From positions 1 through 64,000 of the forward strand of contig NZ_JACJTR010000005.1 in assembly GCF_014698795.1 (NCBI RefSeq): a stretch of 64,000 bases of DNA. Direction: 5' to 3'. Positions 17,607 through 25,875 of this stretch are shown one piece after another. The stretch's first letter is position 1. Every line of letters begins with the position of its first letter. This DNA comes from Nostoc sp. FACHB-892 (lineage in GTDB: Bacteria > Cyanobacteriota > Cyanobacteriia > Cyanobacteriales > Nostocaceae). The position numbers were made by a program, and so were the translations under genes. The notes under the pieces are model-generated. The model was not told the origin of the DNA. It saw nothing but the letters and a program-made list of their open reading frames with translations, and did no database searches.

Positions 17607-18131
17607 TTAACGTTGCATATGCCGACTAGCCATTTGGATGGCATCAGCGATATCGACATCACCATCGCCGTCAGCATCCAAAAAAGAATTCAGTACAGAA
17701 TTCCCGCCAGCTTGGGGATTCTGAACATTCGCACCTGATTTCAAAAAATTAAGTACCAAAGGTACTGCTAAAGGCAGCAATTGTTGAACTATCCCTGCAT
17801 CCAATCCAGTGCGCTGGGCAGCAACCTGAGCTACCTGTTGTTGTATCTGAGGAGAAAACAGCGAATTGACGGCTTGGGGGTTAGGAGAAGTACCTGCATA
17901 TTGATTAACTAGAGTTTGTGCGGCTTGATTACCATCTGTGGCTTGCTTTTGTTGTAAAGCAGAACGCACTTGACTACCGACAATAGATAAAACTGATTGG
18001 ATGGTAGAAGGGTTTGTGCCAGTGCGATCGCTCATCTGCTGTACACTGTTGACAATACCTCCGAGTTGACCTAAGCTGCCCTGTTGATTGGGATTAGCAA
18101 CGGCACCAAGAATTTGATCGAAAAGTCCCAT
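17607..18131 (-). CDS. DUF937-family protein
   Basis: A 174-residue protein beginning MGLFDQILGAVANPNQQGS, with Gly/Gln/Asn-rich spacers and helical segments (LGGIVNSVQQM, IVQQLLPLAVPLVLNFLKSG). This is the layout of DUF937 proteins. The C-terminus holds DADGDGDVDIADAIQMA, an EF-hand or dockerin-like calcium loop (about 153-169). No function is established. It stands alone between the PPOX-like gene and a histidine kinase. Confidence 0.8.
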   Translation of the reverse strand: MGLFDQILGAVANPNQQGSLGQLGGIVNSVQQMSDRTGTNPSTIQSVLSIVGSQVRSALQQKQATDGNQAAQTLVNQYAGTSPNPQAVNSLFSPQIQQQVAQVAAQRTGLDAGIVQQLLPLAVPLVLNFLKSGANVQNPQAGGNSVLNSFLDADGDGDVDIADAIQMASRHMQR

Positions 18132-18262
18132 AAGTTTGTTTCTCTCTTTGTTCTCAAAAGCTTGCCAAAATTGCTATTGATCTACTTAAAAGTTAGAACA
18201 TGCAAGCTTCATAATGAACGAATAAAATTTCAAAAGCTACTAACTTAAGGATGAGAAATCGG

Positions 18263-20068
18263 TTAAGTGATACCTGCGGTGGTCACTGAGCTTGCGTTGC
18301 CCTGACTTGTACTGAGCGAATCTCGACTTTGCTCGATTTTTGCGAAGTCTAGGTTAGTACCTTTGTCATAGGGTCGAAGTGTGGGCAGAGCCAATACAAA
18401 CTCTGTACCTCGATTTAACTCAGATTGGCAGGTAATTTTACCTTGATGTTTTTCTACCACAATCTGATATGCGATCGCTAGCCCTAAACCAGTACCAATG
18501 CCTCGTGGTTTAGTTGTAAAAAATGTTTCAAATATCTTTTTCTGATTTTCTGCTGAAATACCAGAGCCGTTGTCTGCAATTCGTACTATCACCAAATTAT
18601 TCTGCCAGTATTCTGTGGTAATGGTGATTTCAGGGAGAAATTCGGGGTTCTCAGCCGATTTTTCCTCCAAAGCATCGATGGCATTGCTGAGAAGATTCAT
18701 AAATACCTGATAAAGTAAACCTGTGTAGCCTGGAATTGGGGGAATTTCTCCATAGCTGCGAACAAGGTTAATATTATTTTTCAGGCGATTGTTCAGAATC
18801 AATAGTGTACTATCTATACAAGCGTGTAGCTCTAATAACTGCGCTTCCCCATCATCTAAACGAGAGAAATCTTTCAAACTTCGGACAATTTCTCGTGTAC
18901 GGTCAGCACCAATTGTCATAGAGCTGAAGAGTTTTGGCAAATCTACTTCAAGAAACTCCAAATCAATTTCTTCTATTAAAGTTTGCAGATTAGTGGAAGG
19001 ATGAGGAACTTCAGCTTTGTATGTTTGTAGTAGCGATAACAGGTCTTCAGTATAGGTTTTCGCGTGTACGAGGTTTCCAGAAATAAAATTTATAGGATTA
19101 TTAATTTCGTGAGCGACACCAGCCAACATCCGTCCTAAACTAGACATTTTTTCGCTCTGAATTAAGCGAACTTGCGCCTCGGCTTGTTGTTCTTCTAAAA
19201 GGTGCTTCACCTGTTGGATTAGCTGGTTAAGGGAACTAGTTAAAGCTCCAACTTCATCTTGGGTAATTACAGGCGCTTGTAAGTCAAAATTGGCTTCTTG
19301 GGTAACTCTTTTGGCGATATTCGTCACCGCGTTAATGGGATGGGCAATAATTCTACTTGTGTAGAAAGCCAGAATTGCAGCGATCGCCACTGACAGCAGC
19401 ATACTACCAATAATAATCTGAGCTTGCATGAGTGCAGCCTTTTCTTGGGCTACATCAGCTTCCTCTTGACGTTCGTGAACTGTTTTAGCAAAGTCAGTTA
19501 ACTCATGGGCAAATTGATAAAACTTTAGAGCATCCTGACTTTGACTGAATTTTGAGATTAATTGCTGTGCTTTTATAGCTCCCTCTGGCTGTGAAGTTAA
19601 TGGCAAAATTTGCCGAATCAACGACTTTAGTTGTTCAAAATATGTGGCTATTGGGCGGTTATGCTTTGTGAGCAGAGCTTGTAAATCCTCTTGGGAAGTG
19701 GTTTGACTAAATTCTTGTGCCTGAAAAAGCAACGTTTCCGCATCTGCCATATCGGTTTTAAAATCAGAAATTCCCCTTTGCAACGCTTGCGGTTGCTGCA
19801 AAGAAGGCAGTATTTCTTGCTGGTGGATCTGTATTACTAACAGTTCGCCTTGCAGACTACTTAACAAGCTCCCTTCTTCATCTGCCAGGATCATCTGTTG
19901 TTTAGCTTGTTGGAAATAGCGATCGCCTATTACTAATCCTGTCGTTGTTCCCAAAACTGCAACTCCCAAAGCCAGCCCGTACCCACAAAAAATTTTTTGC
20001 CGAATACTGAGCTGGTGGAATCTTTGTTTAAACCAGTTAAAGTATCTTAATTTAGGTGTAGCAGTCAT
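18263..20068 (-). CDS. Membrane HAMP histidine kinase
   Basis: A 601-residue sensor kinase: a membrane helix at about 28-48, a helical extracytoplasmic sensor (about 50-210), a second span (about 215-235), HAMP (about 236-290), then HisKA with the H-box AGVAHEINNPINFI (about 317-330) and HATPase with NLLSNAIDAL, DNGSGI and GIGTGLGLAIAYQ. The HEINNPI form of the H-box is typical of cyanobacterial HK4-type kinases. No regulator gene is adjacent, so the partner is unknown. The last 25 residues (EQSRDSLSTSQGNASSVTT...) are low complexity and come from a dispersed intergenic-type repeat running into the gene end. Confidence 0.9.
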   Translation of the reverse strand: MTATPKLRYFNWFKQRFHQLSIRQKIFCGYGLALGVAVLGTTTGLVIGDRYFQQAKQQMILADEEGSLLSSLQGELLVIQIHQQEILPSLQQPQALQRGISDFKTDMADAETLLFQAQEFSQTTSQEDLQALLTKHNRPIATYFEQLKSLIRQILPLTSQPEGAIKAQQLISKFSQSQDALKFYQFAHELTDFAKTVHERQEEADVAQEKAALMQAQIIIGSMLLSVAIAAILAFYTSRIIAHPINAVTNIAKRVTQEANFDLQAPVITQDEVGALTSSLNQLIQQVKHLLEEQQAEAQVRLIQSEKMSSLGRMLAGVAHEINNPINFISGNLVHAKTYTEDLLSLLQTYKAEVPHPSTNLQTLIEEIDLEFLEVDLPKLFSSMTIGADRTREIVRSLKDFSRLDDGEAQLLELHACIDSTLLILNNRLKNNINLVRSYGEIPPIPGYTGLLYQVFMNLLSNAIDALEEKSAENPEFLPEITITTEYWQNNLVIVRIADNGSGISAENQKKIFETFFTTKPRGIGTGLGLAIAYQIVVEKHQGKITCQSELNRGTEFVLALPTLRPYDKGTNLDFAKIEQSRDSLSTSQGNASSVTTAGIT

Positions 20069-20554
20069 GGTATAACTCGCTATTGAATTTTTTTAGTAGG
20101 CGGTTTTTCATCAAAAACAAGAAATCCAGCCGCAAGGGAGAACACATTTGATACAAAATGCGCTTTTAGTTTATCAAAAGAAGCTTTTTTGTATCCTGGT
20201 TAAAAATACTGAAACTATGAATATTAGGAGTATCTGTCTGCTAAATGTTTACAGAAGAGAGCAGGGAGAAGGTGGTCACTGAGCGAAGCCGAAGTGCGGC
20301 TTCGCTCAGTGACTGGGGAGCAGGAAAAGCAAAAAGGCTTAACTGAACCGTATTGAAATACAGATTTTTTGTAGGGGTACAGCAATGCTCTATCTTTACA
20401 AGATTATTAAAGTGAAATTGTACCAGAACCTCAACTTTCACCCTCAAAGGTTCAAATTTCACAAAAGCTGCTTCTTGCTACTCTGGTAAAAAATGCTGAA
20501 ACTATTAAAATCAGAAGCATCTGCCTACTGAATATCCACTCATATTTCCCAACC
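20069..20554. other. Intergenic region with dispersed repeats
   Basis: A 486-bp spacer between divergent genes. It holds GGGAGCAGG-type and GGGAGAAGG-type dispersed repeats flanking the strong hairpin at 20275-20313. Two similar blocks (AAATACTGAAACTATGAATATTAGGAG near 20206, and AAATGCTGAAACTATT...CAGAAGCATCTG near 20491) form an imperfect direct repeat. I see no gene. Confidence 0.5.
20275..20313. repeat. Perfect 17-bp-stem hairpin
   Basis: GTCACTGAGCGAAGCCG (20275-20291) pairs perfectly with CGGCTTCGCTCAGTGAC (20297-20313) around the loop AAGTG. This is a dispersed cyanobacterial repeat; related text (GGTCACTGAGC) recurs at the 3' end of the kinase gene near 18280. Confidence 0.75.
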
Positions 20555-22108
20555 ATGCCTCTGCCACGCATAGTAACGCTGATTGTTGGTCTGATCGTCA
20601 TTTTGGGGCTAGCCCTATGGCTAATTGATTCCCTATCGCGCCTCTATTGGCAATTGTCCTATTCGCCGTTGCTGGGCAATTTGCTGCTATTGCTGCTGAT
20701 TGTCCTTATAGGAGCGTTGGTTGCCGCTTTTGTCTATTATGTACTGGTGATTCAATCTGGAGAAAAGCGATCGCGCCGCAACCCGAAGCGAGTAACTGCG
20801 GCGCAAATTCCTGCTGCTAAATCTGATGCTGCTTCTACAACTCTCCAAGCTGTACGACAACAGGTAGCGCAAATTCAAGATGAAGTAGCACGCCAAGCTT
20901 TATTAACTAAATCACGAGAGATTGAAGCTAACTTGGCACGGGGTGAGATTCAAGTAGTGGTATTTGGTACAGGGAGTGCTGGCAAAACTTCCCTAGTTAA
21001 TGCGATTATGGGACGCATGGTTGGTCAAGTCGATGCACCGATGGGTACAACCCAGGTTGGAGAAACTTATTGTCTGCGGTTGAAGGGATTAGAACGCAAG
21101 ATTTTAATTACGGATACGCCAGGGATTTTAGAAGCAGGGGTGGCGGGAACGGAACGCGAACAAATGGCGCGAGAACTGGCGACAGAAGCAGATTTACTGT
21201 TGTTTGTAGTAGATAATGACTTACGACGCTCAGAATATGAGCCACTGCGGGGATTAGCAGAAATTGGTAAGCGATCGCTCTTAGTGCTTAACAAAACTGA
21301 TTTATATACAGATGAAGATAAAGAAGCCATTCTCGCTAGATTGCGTCAACGGGTACGGGGATTTATTAATACTAATGATGTGGTGGCGATCGCTGCTAAT
21401 CCCCAATCTGCACAACTAGAAACTGGCGAAACCTTCCAGCCAGAACCCGATATTGTTCCTTTGCTGCGGCGCACAGCTGCTGTTTTACGGGCTGAGGGTG
21501 AAGATTTAGTTGCAGATAATATTCTTTTGCAATCTCTGCGATTGGGAGACGAGGCGCGAAAACTCATTGATGGTCAGCGTCGTCGTCAAGCTGACAAAAT
21601 TGTAGAACGCTTTCAGTGGATTGGGGCTGGTGTGGTATCTGTTACGCCTATTCCAGTGGTAGATTTGCTAGCAACAGCTGCTGTTAATGCTCAAATGGTT
21701 GTGGAAATTGGTAGAGTGTATGGCTGTGAATTGAATATGGAACGGGGACGAGAATTAGCCCTTTCTTTAGCAAAAACCCTTGCCAGTTTAGGTATTGTCA
21801 AAGGAGCGATTCAATTATTATCTACAGCTTTGCAACTCAATGTTGCTACTTTTATTATTGGTAAAGCAATTCAAGGTGTGACAGCAGCTTATTTAACGCG
21901 AATTGCTGGTAAAAGTTTTATTGAATATTTTCGTCATGACCAAGATTGGGGTGATGGTGGAATGACAGAAGTTGTGCAGCGACAGTTTCAAATTAATCGC
22001 AGAGATGAATTTATCAAGGCTTTTATTCAAGAAGCGATCGCACGCGTAGTAAAACCGTTACAAGATAAATCGGAAGTAATTGAACACGATGAAGAAGTTA
22101 ATAGTTAA
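20555..22108 (+). CDS. Membrane-anchored Era-like GTPase with DUF697 domain
   Basis: A 517-residue protein. Two membrane helices (about 7-24 and 41-66) are followed by a basic linker and a G domain: G1 GTGSAGKTS (138-146), G3 DTPGI, G4 NKTD. The C-terminal part (about 345-480) is a DUF697-type domain with hydrophobic helices (VSVTPIPVVDLLATAAVNAQ). These proteins occur widely in cyanobacteria and probably work at membranes; the cellular job is not established. It stands alone and precedes a toxin-antitoxin pair. Confidence 0.88.
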   Translation: MPLPRIVTLIVGLIVILGLALWLIDSLSRLYWQLSYSPLLGNLLLLLLIVLIGALVAAFVYYVLVIQSGEKRSRRNPKRVTAAQIPAAKSDAASTTLQAVRQQVAQIQDEVARQALLTKSREIEANLARGEIQVVVFGTGSAGKTSLVNAIMGRMVGQVDAPMGTTQVGETYCLRLKGLERKILITDTPGILEAGVAGTEREQMARELATEADLLLFVVDNDLRRSEYEPLRGLAEIGKRSLLVLNKTDLYTDEDKEAILARLRQRVRGFINTNDVVAIAANPQSAQLETGETFQPEPDIVPLLRRTAAVLRAEGEDLVADNILLQSLRLGDEARKLIDGQRRRQADKIVERFQWIGAGVVSVTPIPVVDLLATAAVNAQMVVEIGRVYGCELNMERGRELALSLAKTLASLGIVKGAIQLLSTALQLNVATFIIGKAIQGVTAAYLTRIAGKSFIEYFRHDQDWGDGGMTEVVQRQFQINRRDEFIKAFIQEAIARVVKPLQDKSEVIEHDEEVNS

Positions 22109-22213
22109 AGGAGTTAAAATTAAAAGAATTTGCTTTGTTTTTTTATTAAATTTAATTAACATACACTGTATAAATGTGCTAGACTATTGGCAATTAGTCA
22201 AGAGAAAAGAACA

Positions 22214-22450
22214 ATGCATCAAACTGTAACTCTTGAAGAAGCATTAAAGTTAATAAAACAGCTTTCATTGATAGATAAAATTCGCCTAATCGAGCAAATT
22301 GCACCCCAAATTGAACGCGAATTAATAAATATTCAGCCGAAACAGCGAAAGTCGTTACGAGGATTGTGGCGAGGTAGTAATGTTTCTGAATCAGATATTG
22401 CACAAATGCGGCAACAAGTTTGGACAAACTTCCCACGTGAGGATGTTTAA
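22214..22450 (+). CDS. Antitoxin of a VapBC-type pair
   Basis: A 78-residue helical protein starting MHQTVTLEEALKLIKQLSLI (ATG 22214, preceded by AGAGAAAAGA). The N-terminal half resembles short antitoxins or regulators with the pattern hxxxhxxLxxxDKxxLIEQI; the C-terminal half is charged and would bind the toxin. Its stop overlaps the toxin start (TAATG), the usual coupling in type II systems. It probably neutralises the PIN nuclease and represses the pair. Confidence 0.8.
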   Translation: MHQTVTLEEALKLIKQLSLIDKIRLIEQIAPQIERELINIQPKQRKSLRGLWRGSNVSESDIAQMRQQVWTNFPREDV

Positions 22451-22851
22451 TGTCTGATTTGGTAACAGACACTCATGCACTGATTTGGTACTTAGAGGAT
22501 AGTCCAAACCTTAGTGTTCCTGCAAACGAAGCATTTGACAAATGCGATAGGGGTGAAATTATAATATACATACCAACAATTTGTTTAGTTGAAATAGTTT
22601 ATTTGCAAGAAAGAAGACGAATATCAGCAGATATGAAATTTCTGCTAGATAATGCATTAGCTAATGAAAGTAGTGGATTAGCTTTAGTTAACTTAACAAC
22701 TGAAATTGTTGATACATTATCTACGATACCACGTGATACTGTTCCAGACATGCCTGATAGGATTATTGCTGCAACAGCAAAATATATGGGTTTACCTTTA
22801 ATTACTAGAGATGCAAAAATAATATCATCTGGAATAAGTATTATTTGGTAA
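22450..22851 (+). CDS. vapC: PIN-domain toxin (VapC-type ribonuclease)
   Basis: A 133-residue PIN domain. Acidic catalytic residues can be placed at VTDTHALIWYL (Asp7), ICLVEIVYL (Glu47), PDMPDRIIAATAKYMG (Asp96 or Asp99) and LITRDAKI (Asp117), the expected four-acid set. VapC toxins cleave specific RNAs such as initiator tRNA or rRNA. The gene overlaps its antitoxin by one base. Confidence 0.9.
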   Translation: MSDLVTDTHALIWYLEDSPNLSVPANEAFDKCDRGEIIIYIPTICLVEIVYLQERRRISADMKFLLDNALANESSGLALVNLTTEIVDTLSTIPRDTVPDMPDRIIAATAKYMGLPLITRDAKIISSGISIIW

Positions 22852-23157
22852 AAACATCGTGGTCGCTAGCCGAATATACTGTTGGTTTACATAATGCAAT
22901 CTTCTTAGCTAATTTTTCCTAAAATTAACTCTGAGAATTACTAAACGGATATTAATTCTCAACAATTAAGCGTGTGTATGTTCATTTTTTGCTAAAGATA
23001 CAAATTTTAATAAAATATTATATTTAATTACGTAAAAATACTTAAAAATTAAACTTGTATTCTAGTATCAAAACTCTAGCAATTTATTTCTAAAGTATTC
23101 CGGAAACAGGAGGAAATGTCCGAAAAATAAATAAAAGGACTACTGAGTAACCAGGCC
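22852..23157. other. AT-rich intergenic region
   Basis: A 306-bp AT-rich spacer between the toxin gene and the Ser/Thr kinase. It should hold the kinase promoter. AGGAGG (23110-23115, in CAGGAGGAAATG) is a good Shine-Dalgarno but lies about 43 bases before the kinase ATG; I see nothing else. Confidence 0.4.
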
Positions 23158-24933
23158 ATGACTCACCACATAATCGGTAAATTACTACAAGGGCGTTACC
23201 AAATTGTCCAAAGCCTCGGTGCAGGGGTGTTTGGACAAACATACATAGCTGTAGATGTAGATTATCCAGAGAATCCCAAATGCGTTGTTAAACAGATCAA
23301 GGTTAGCAGTTCCGAATCAGGCTACCTGGATATGTTGAGGTTAATGTTTCTGACTGAAACTGAAACCCTTAAGCTTTTGGGAAGCCATCACCAGATTCCT
23401 GAGTTTATCGCCTGCTTTGAAGAAAACGAGCGATTTTATTTAGTGCAAGAGCTAATAGAAGGTCATGCGCTGGCTGCGGAATTACCCATTGCTCAACAGT
23501 GGGGGGCTTTGTGGAGTGAAAGCGAAGTTGTAGAATTTCTGATAGATGTCTTAGGTATTCTAGAATTTGTTCACTCTCAAGGCGTGATCCATTGCGATAT
23601 CAAACCGGAAAACTTGATTAGACGTAATAGCGATCCCCTACGCAAGTTAGTTCTGATTGACTTTGGCTCAATCCAGTCTATCGATTTTGGCATAGGTGCG
23701 GAATTACCCATTTATAGAATTCCCGTCACTTCATTAGGATATATACCACCAGAGCAATTTATTGGACTAACACAGCCCAATAGTGATATTTATGCTTTGG
23801 GTATGATTGCCATCCAGGCTTTAACTGGGTTAGAACCACTACAATTAAAAGCTGATCCTTATACTAATGAAATTGTTTGGCGTTCTGAAAACACGCCAGT
23901 GAACGATTATTTAGCTGCTGTTCTCAGCCAAATGATCCGTTACGATTACCAAAACCGCTTTCAGTCTGCGAGTGAGGTACTGCGGGTACTTAAACAAATA
24001 ATATGGGAACCTCAGCCATCACAAATATTAGAAGCAGATGAGCAATTTCCTCTAGAGGCGGCGGTTGCAGATGATGATTCTCAAAATTCTACATCTGGAC
24101 AATCATCGCCGTTATTAACAGGAATGAAAGTAGGACTGGCGGCTAATTCTTTATTGATGGGATTTGGTGTATGTTCTTTAATTAATGCTGCACCTGCATA
24201 CTCAGAAACAGAAACTTTATCTAAAGCTACAAAAGAATATCAAGCAGGAGATTTGCAAGAAGCGATCGCACTTGTTAAATCAATTCCTTCTCACAGTAAT
24301 GTTTATCCAGAAGCGCAAGCCACAATTGAAGAATGGCAAGAGCAATGGCAAATAGCTGCACAGCAATACCAAATAGCTCAAACAGCTTTGAATGAAAGTA
24401 AATGGTCAGATGTTCTTGATGCTGTTGCTAAAATTCCAAATATTTTATATTGGCAATCTAAAACAGATAAACTAGTTCAGCAAGCATCGGTAAATATTGA
24501 AGCACAGACGCAAGATTTATTAGCAAAAGCTTATGAAAGCGCCGAAATAAAAGATTTTTCTGCTGCATTACAGTATCTGCGTCAAATTCCTAAAGAAAGT
24601 CGTGCGGGTGCTTTAGTTCAAGACAAGTTGGCTGAGTACAATCGCAAGCGGCAAATCAGAGCAGCTTACTTTTTACAGAAAGCTTATAAACAAGCATTTG
24701 TTGGTGATTTTGATCAGGCTATAAAATTCCTCCAAAATATTCCTAACGATACTTTAGTTTATGCTCAAGCTCAAATCAAATTGAATGAGTATACTCAAAA
24801 GCAACGTCTGCGAACTGATTATCAAAAGGTAGCTTCTGCAAAAAAGACAGATTTATTTGTCTCTAAAAACTCAGCTATTAAAATTGAATATCTCCAGGGA
24901 GGAAATTATTTGCAAGAGGTGAATATTCGGTAA
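23158..24933 (+). CDS. Serine/threonine protein kinase with C-terminal TPR-like repeats
   Basis: A 591-residue Hanks-type kinase. The Gly loop GAGVFGQTY (21-29), Lys45, catalytic loop HCDIKPEN (145-152) and DFG (168-170) are present, so it should be active; the usual HRD Arg is Cys here (non-RD type). After an acidic linker there is one possible membrane helix (about 320-345), then three related helical repeats ending in YNRKRQ or YTQKQR patterns (for example KDFSAALQYLRQIPKES and GDFDQAIKFLQNIPND), which look TPR-like. The substrate is unknown. It is a single-gene unit. Confidence 0.92.
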   Translation: MTHHIIGKLLQGRYQIVQSLGAGVFGQTYIAVDVDYPENPKCVVKQIKVSSSESGYLDMLRLMFLTETETLKLLGSHHQIPEFIACFEENERFYLVQELIEGHALAAELPIAQQWGALWSESEVVEFLIDVLGILEFVHSQGVIHCDIKPENLIRRNSDPLRKLVLIDFGSIQSIDFGIGAELPIYRIPVTSLGYIPPEQFIGLTQPNSDIYALGMIAIQALTGLEPLQLKADPYTNEIVWRSENTPVNDYLAAVLSQMIRYDYQNRFQSASEVLRVLKQIIWEPQPSQILEADEQFPLEAAVADDDSQNSTSGQSSPLLTGMKVGLAANSLLMGFGVCSLINAAPAYSETETLSKATKEYQAGDLQEAIALVKSIPSHSNVYPEAQATIEEWQEQWQIAAQQYQIAQTALNESKWSDVLDAVAKIPNILYWQSKTDKLVQQASVNIEAQTQDLLAKAYESAEIKDFSAALQYLRQIPKESRAGALVQDKLAEYNRKRQIRAAYFLQKAYKQAFVGDFDQAIKFLQNIPNDTLVYAQAQIKLNEYTQKQRLRTDYQKVASAKKTDLFVSKNSAIKIEYLQGGNYLQEVNIR

Positions 24934-25488
24934 TTACAGCAATTCTTAAATGCATAGACTTTAGGACTAGCCCTTTCAAGGTGTGTTATTTTGCAGCTTT
25001 TTCTGGTTTAGAATCTTAGCAGTTGAAACATGGGTCAAGTTCAAGAGGTAAGTTCATTTTGGTTGAGCTTTCTTTGGATCTCGCGGATGACGGCGAAAAC
25101 TTCTCAGTTTGACCTTTTTTTAATTAAAAGTTAAAAGTTAAAAATTAAGAATAATAATAATTTTTAATTAATTTGAGGTACAAGCCCCCACTGAATCTTT
25201 GGTTCAGTGGTCTACAAGACGCTCCTACCGTCTTGCAATTTTTAATTAATAATTTTTAATTTTTAATTGGAGCGTTCACGCAGCGTCTCGTAGAGAAGCG
25301 ACTTGACAAGGCTTGCCAGATGTTTGAGAGTTTGTGATAATTCTGTGAAGGTCATGCTTTGAAAAACACACCACTCATTAGGAGGGATCGATCGGACAAA
25401 TAACAATAGGTTGATCGCAGTTCGATTTATTTTCGGTTGCTTTGCTTTGACTTATATAACAAGCTTTGAAACACACAGATGTGCGCCC
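24934..25488. other. Hairpin-rich intergenic region, possible remnant of a mobile element
   Basis: Two compact hairpins lie close together: CCACTGAA...TTCAGTGG (about 25188-25210) and CAAGACG...CGTCTTG (about 25215-25236). They are flanked on both sides by AT-rich repeats (AAAAGTT copies near 25126-25140; TTTTTAATT copies at 25240-25268). A GCGTCTCGTAGAGA-type dispersed repeat follows at 25272-25298. This could be the structured end of a lost IS200/IS605-type element or a small RNA; no transposase is left. Confidence 0.4.
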
Positions 25489-25875
25489 TTACTTTTCCAG
25501 ACTCCAGCCCAATGCTACTGCTACTTCAGTAGCTAATTCTAAAGGATTGAATGGTTTAGCGATCGCACTGATCATTCCCATTTGATTATAGCGACGGCGA
25601 TCGGAAGCCTGAATTTTGGCAGTTAAGAAAATTACCGGAATCGCTTTGGTTAAGGGATTTTCTTGTAACTTTTCAAAGGTAGCTATACCATCCATATTTG
25701 GCATCATCACATCTAGTAAAATCGCATCTGGTTGGCAAGTCTCAGCTTTTATTATGCCCTCTTGACCAGAACTCGCTGTCTCAACTTTCCAGCCTGCGAT
25801 TGTTTCCAAGCAAATCTTGGCAACTTCTTGGATATATTGCTCGTTATCAACCACTAGAATTTGCTTTGTTGTCAT
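25489..25875 (-). CDS. Single-domain response regulator
   Basis: A 128-residue stand-alone receiver. Acidic pocket ILVVDNEQ, phospho-acceptor AILLDVMMPNMDG, Thr in VIFLTAK and Lys in AIAKPFNP are all present. It has no output domain, so it would relay phosphate. ATG 25875 (or GTG 25878) sits two bases after AGGAG, inside the 3' end of the hybrid kinase gene (29-base overlap), which implies coupled translation and a shared pathway. Confidence 0.92.
   Translation of the reverse strand: MTTKQILVVDNEQYIQEVAKICLETIAGWKVETASSGQEGIIKAETCQPDAILLDVMMPNMDGIATFEKLQENPLTKAIPVIFLTAKIQASDRRRYNQMGMISAIAKPFNPLELATEVAVALGWSLEK

Noticed and set aside
25188..25240. CRISPR-like repeat from the two hairpins
   Set aside because: The two stems differ in sequence and there is no repeat-spacer periodicity.
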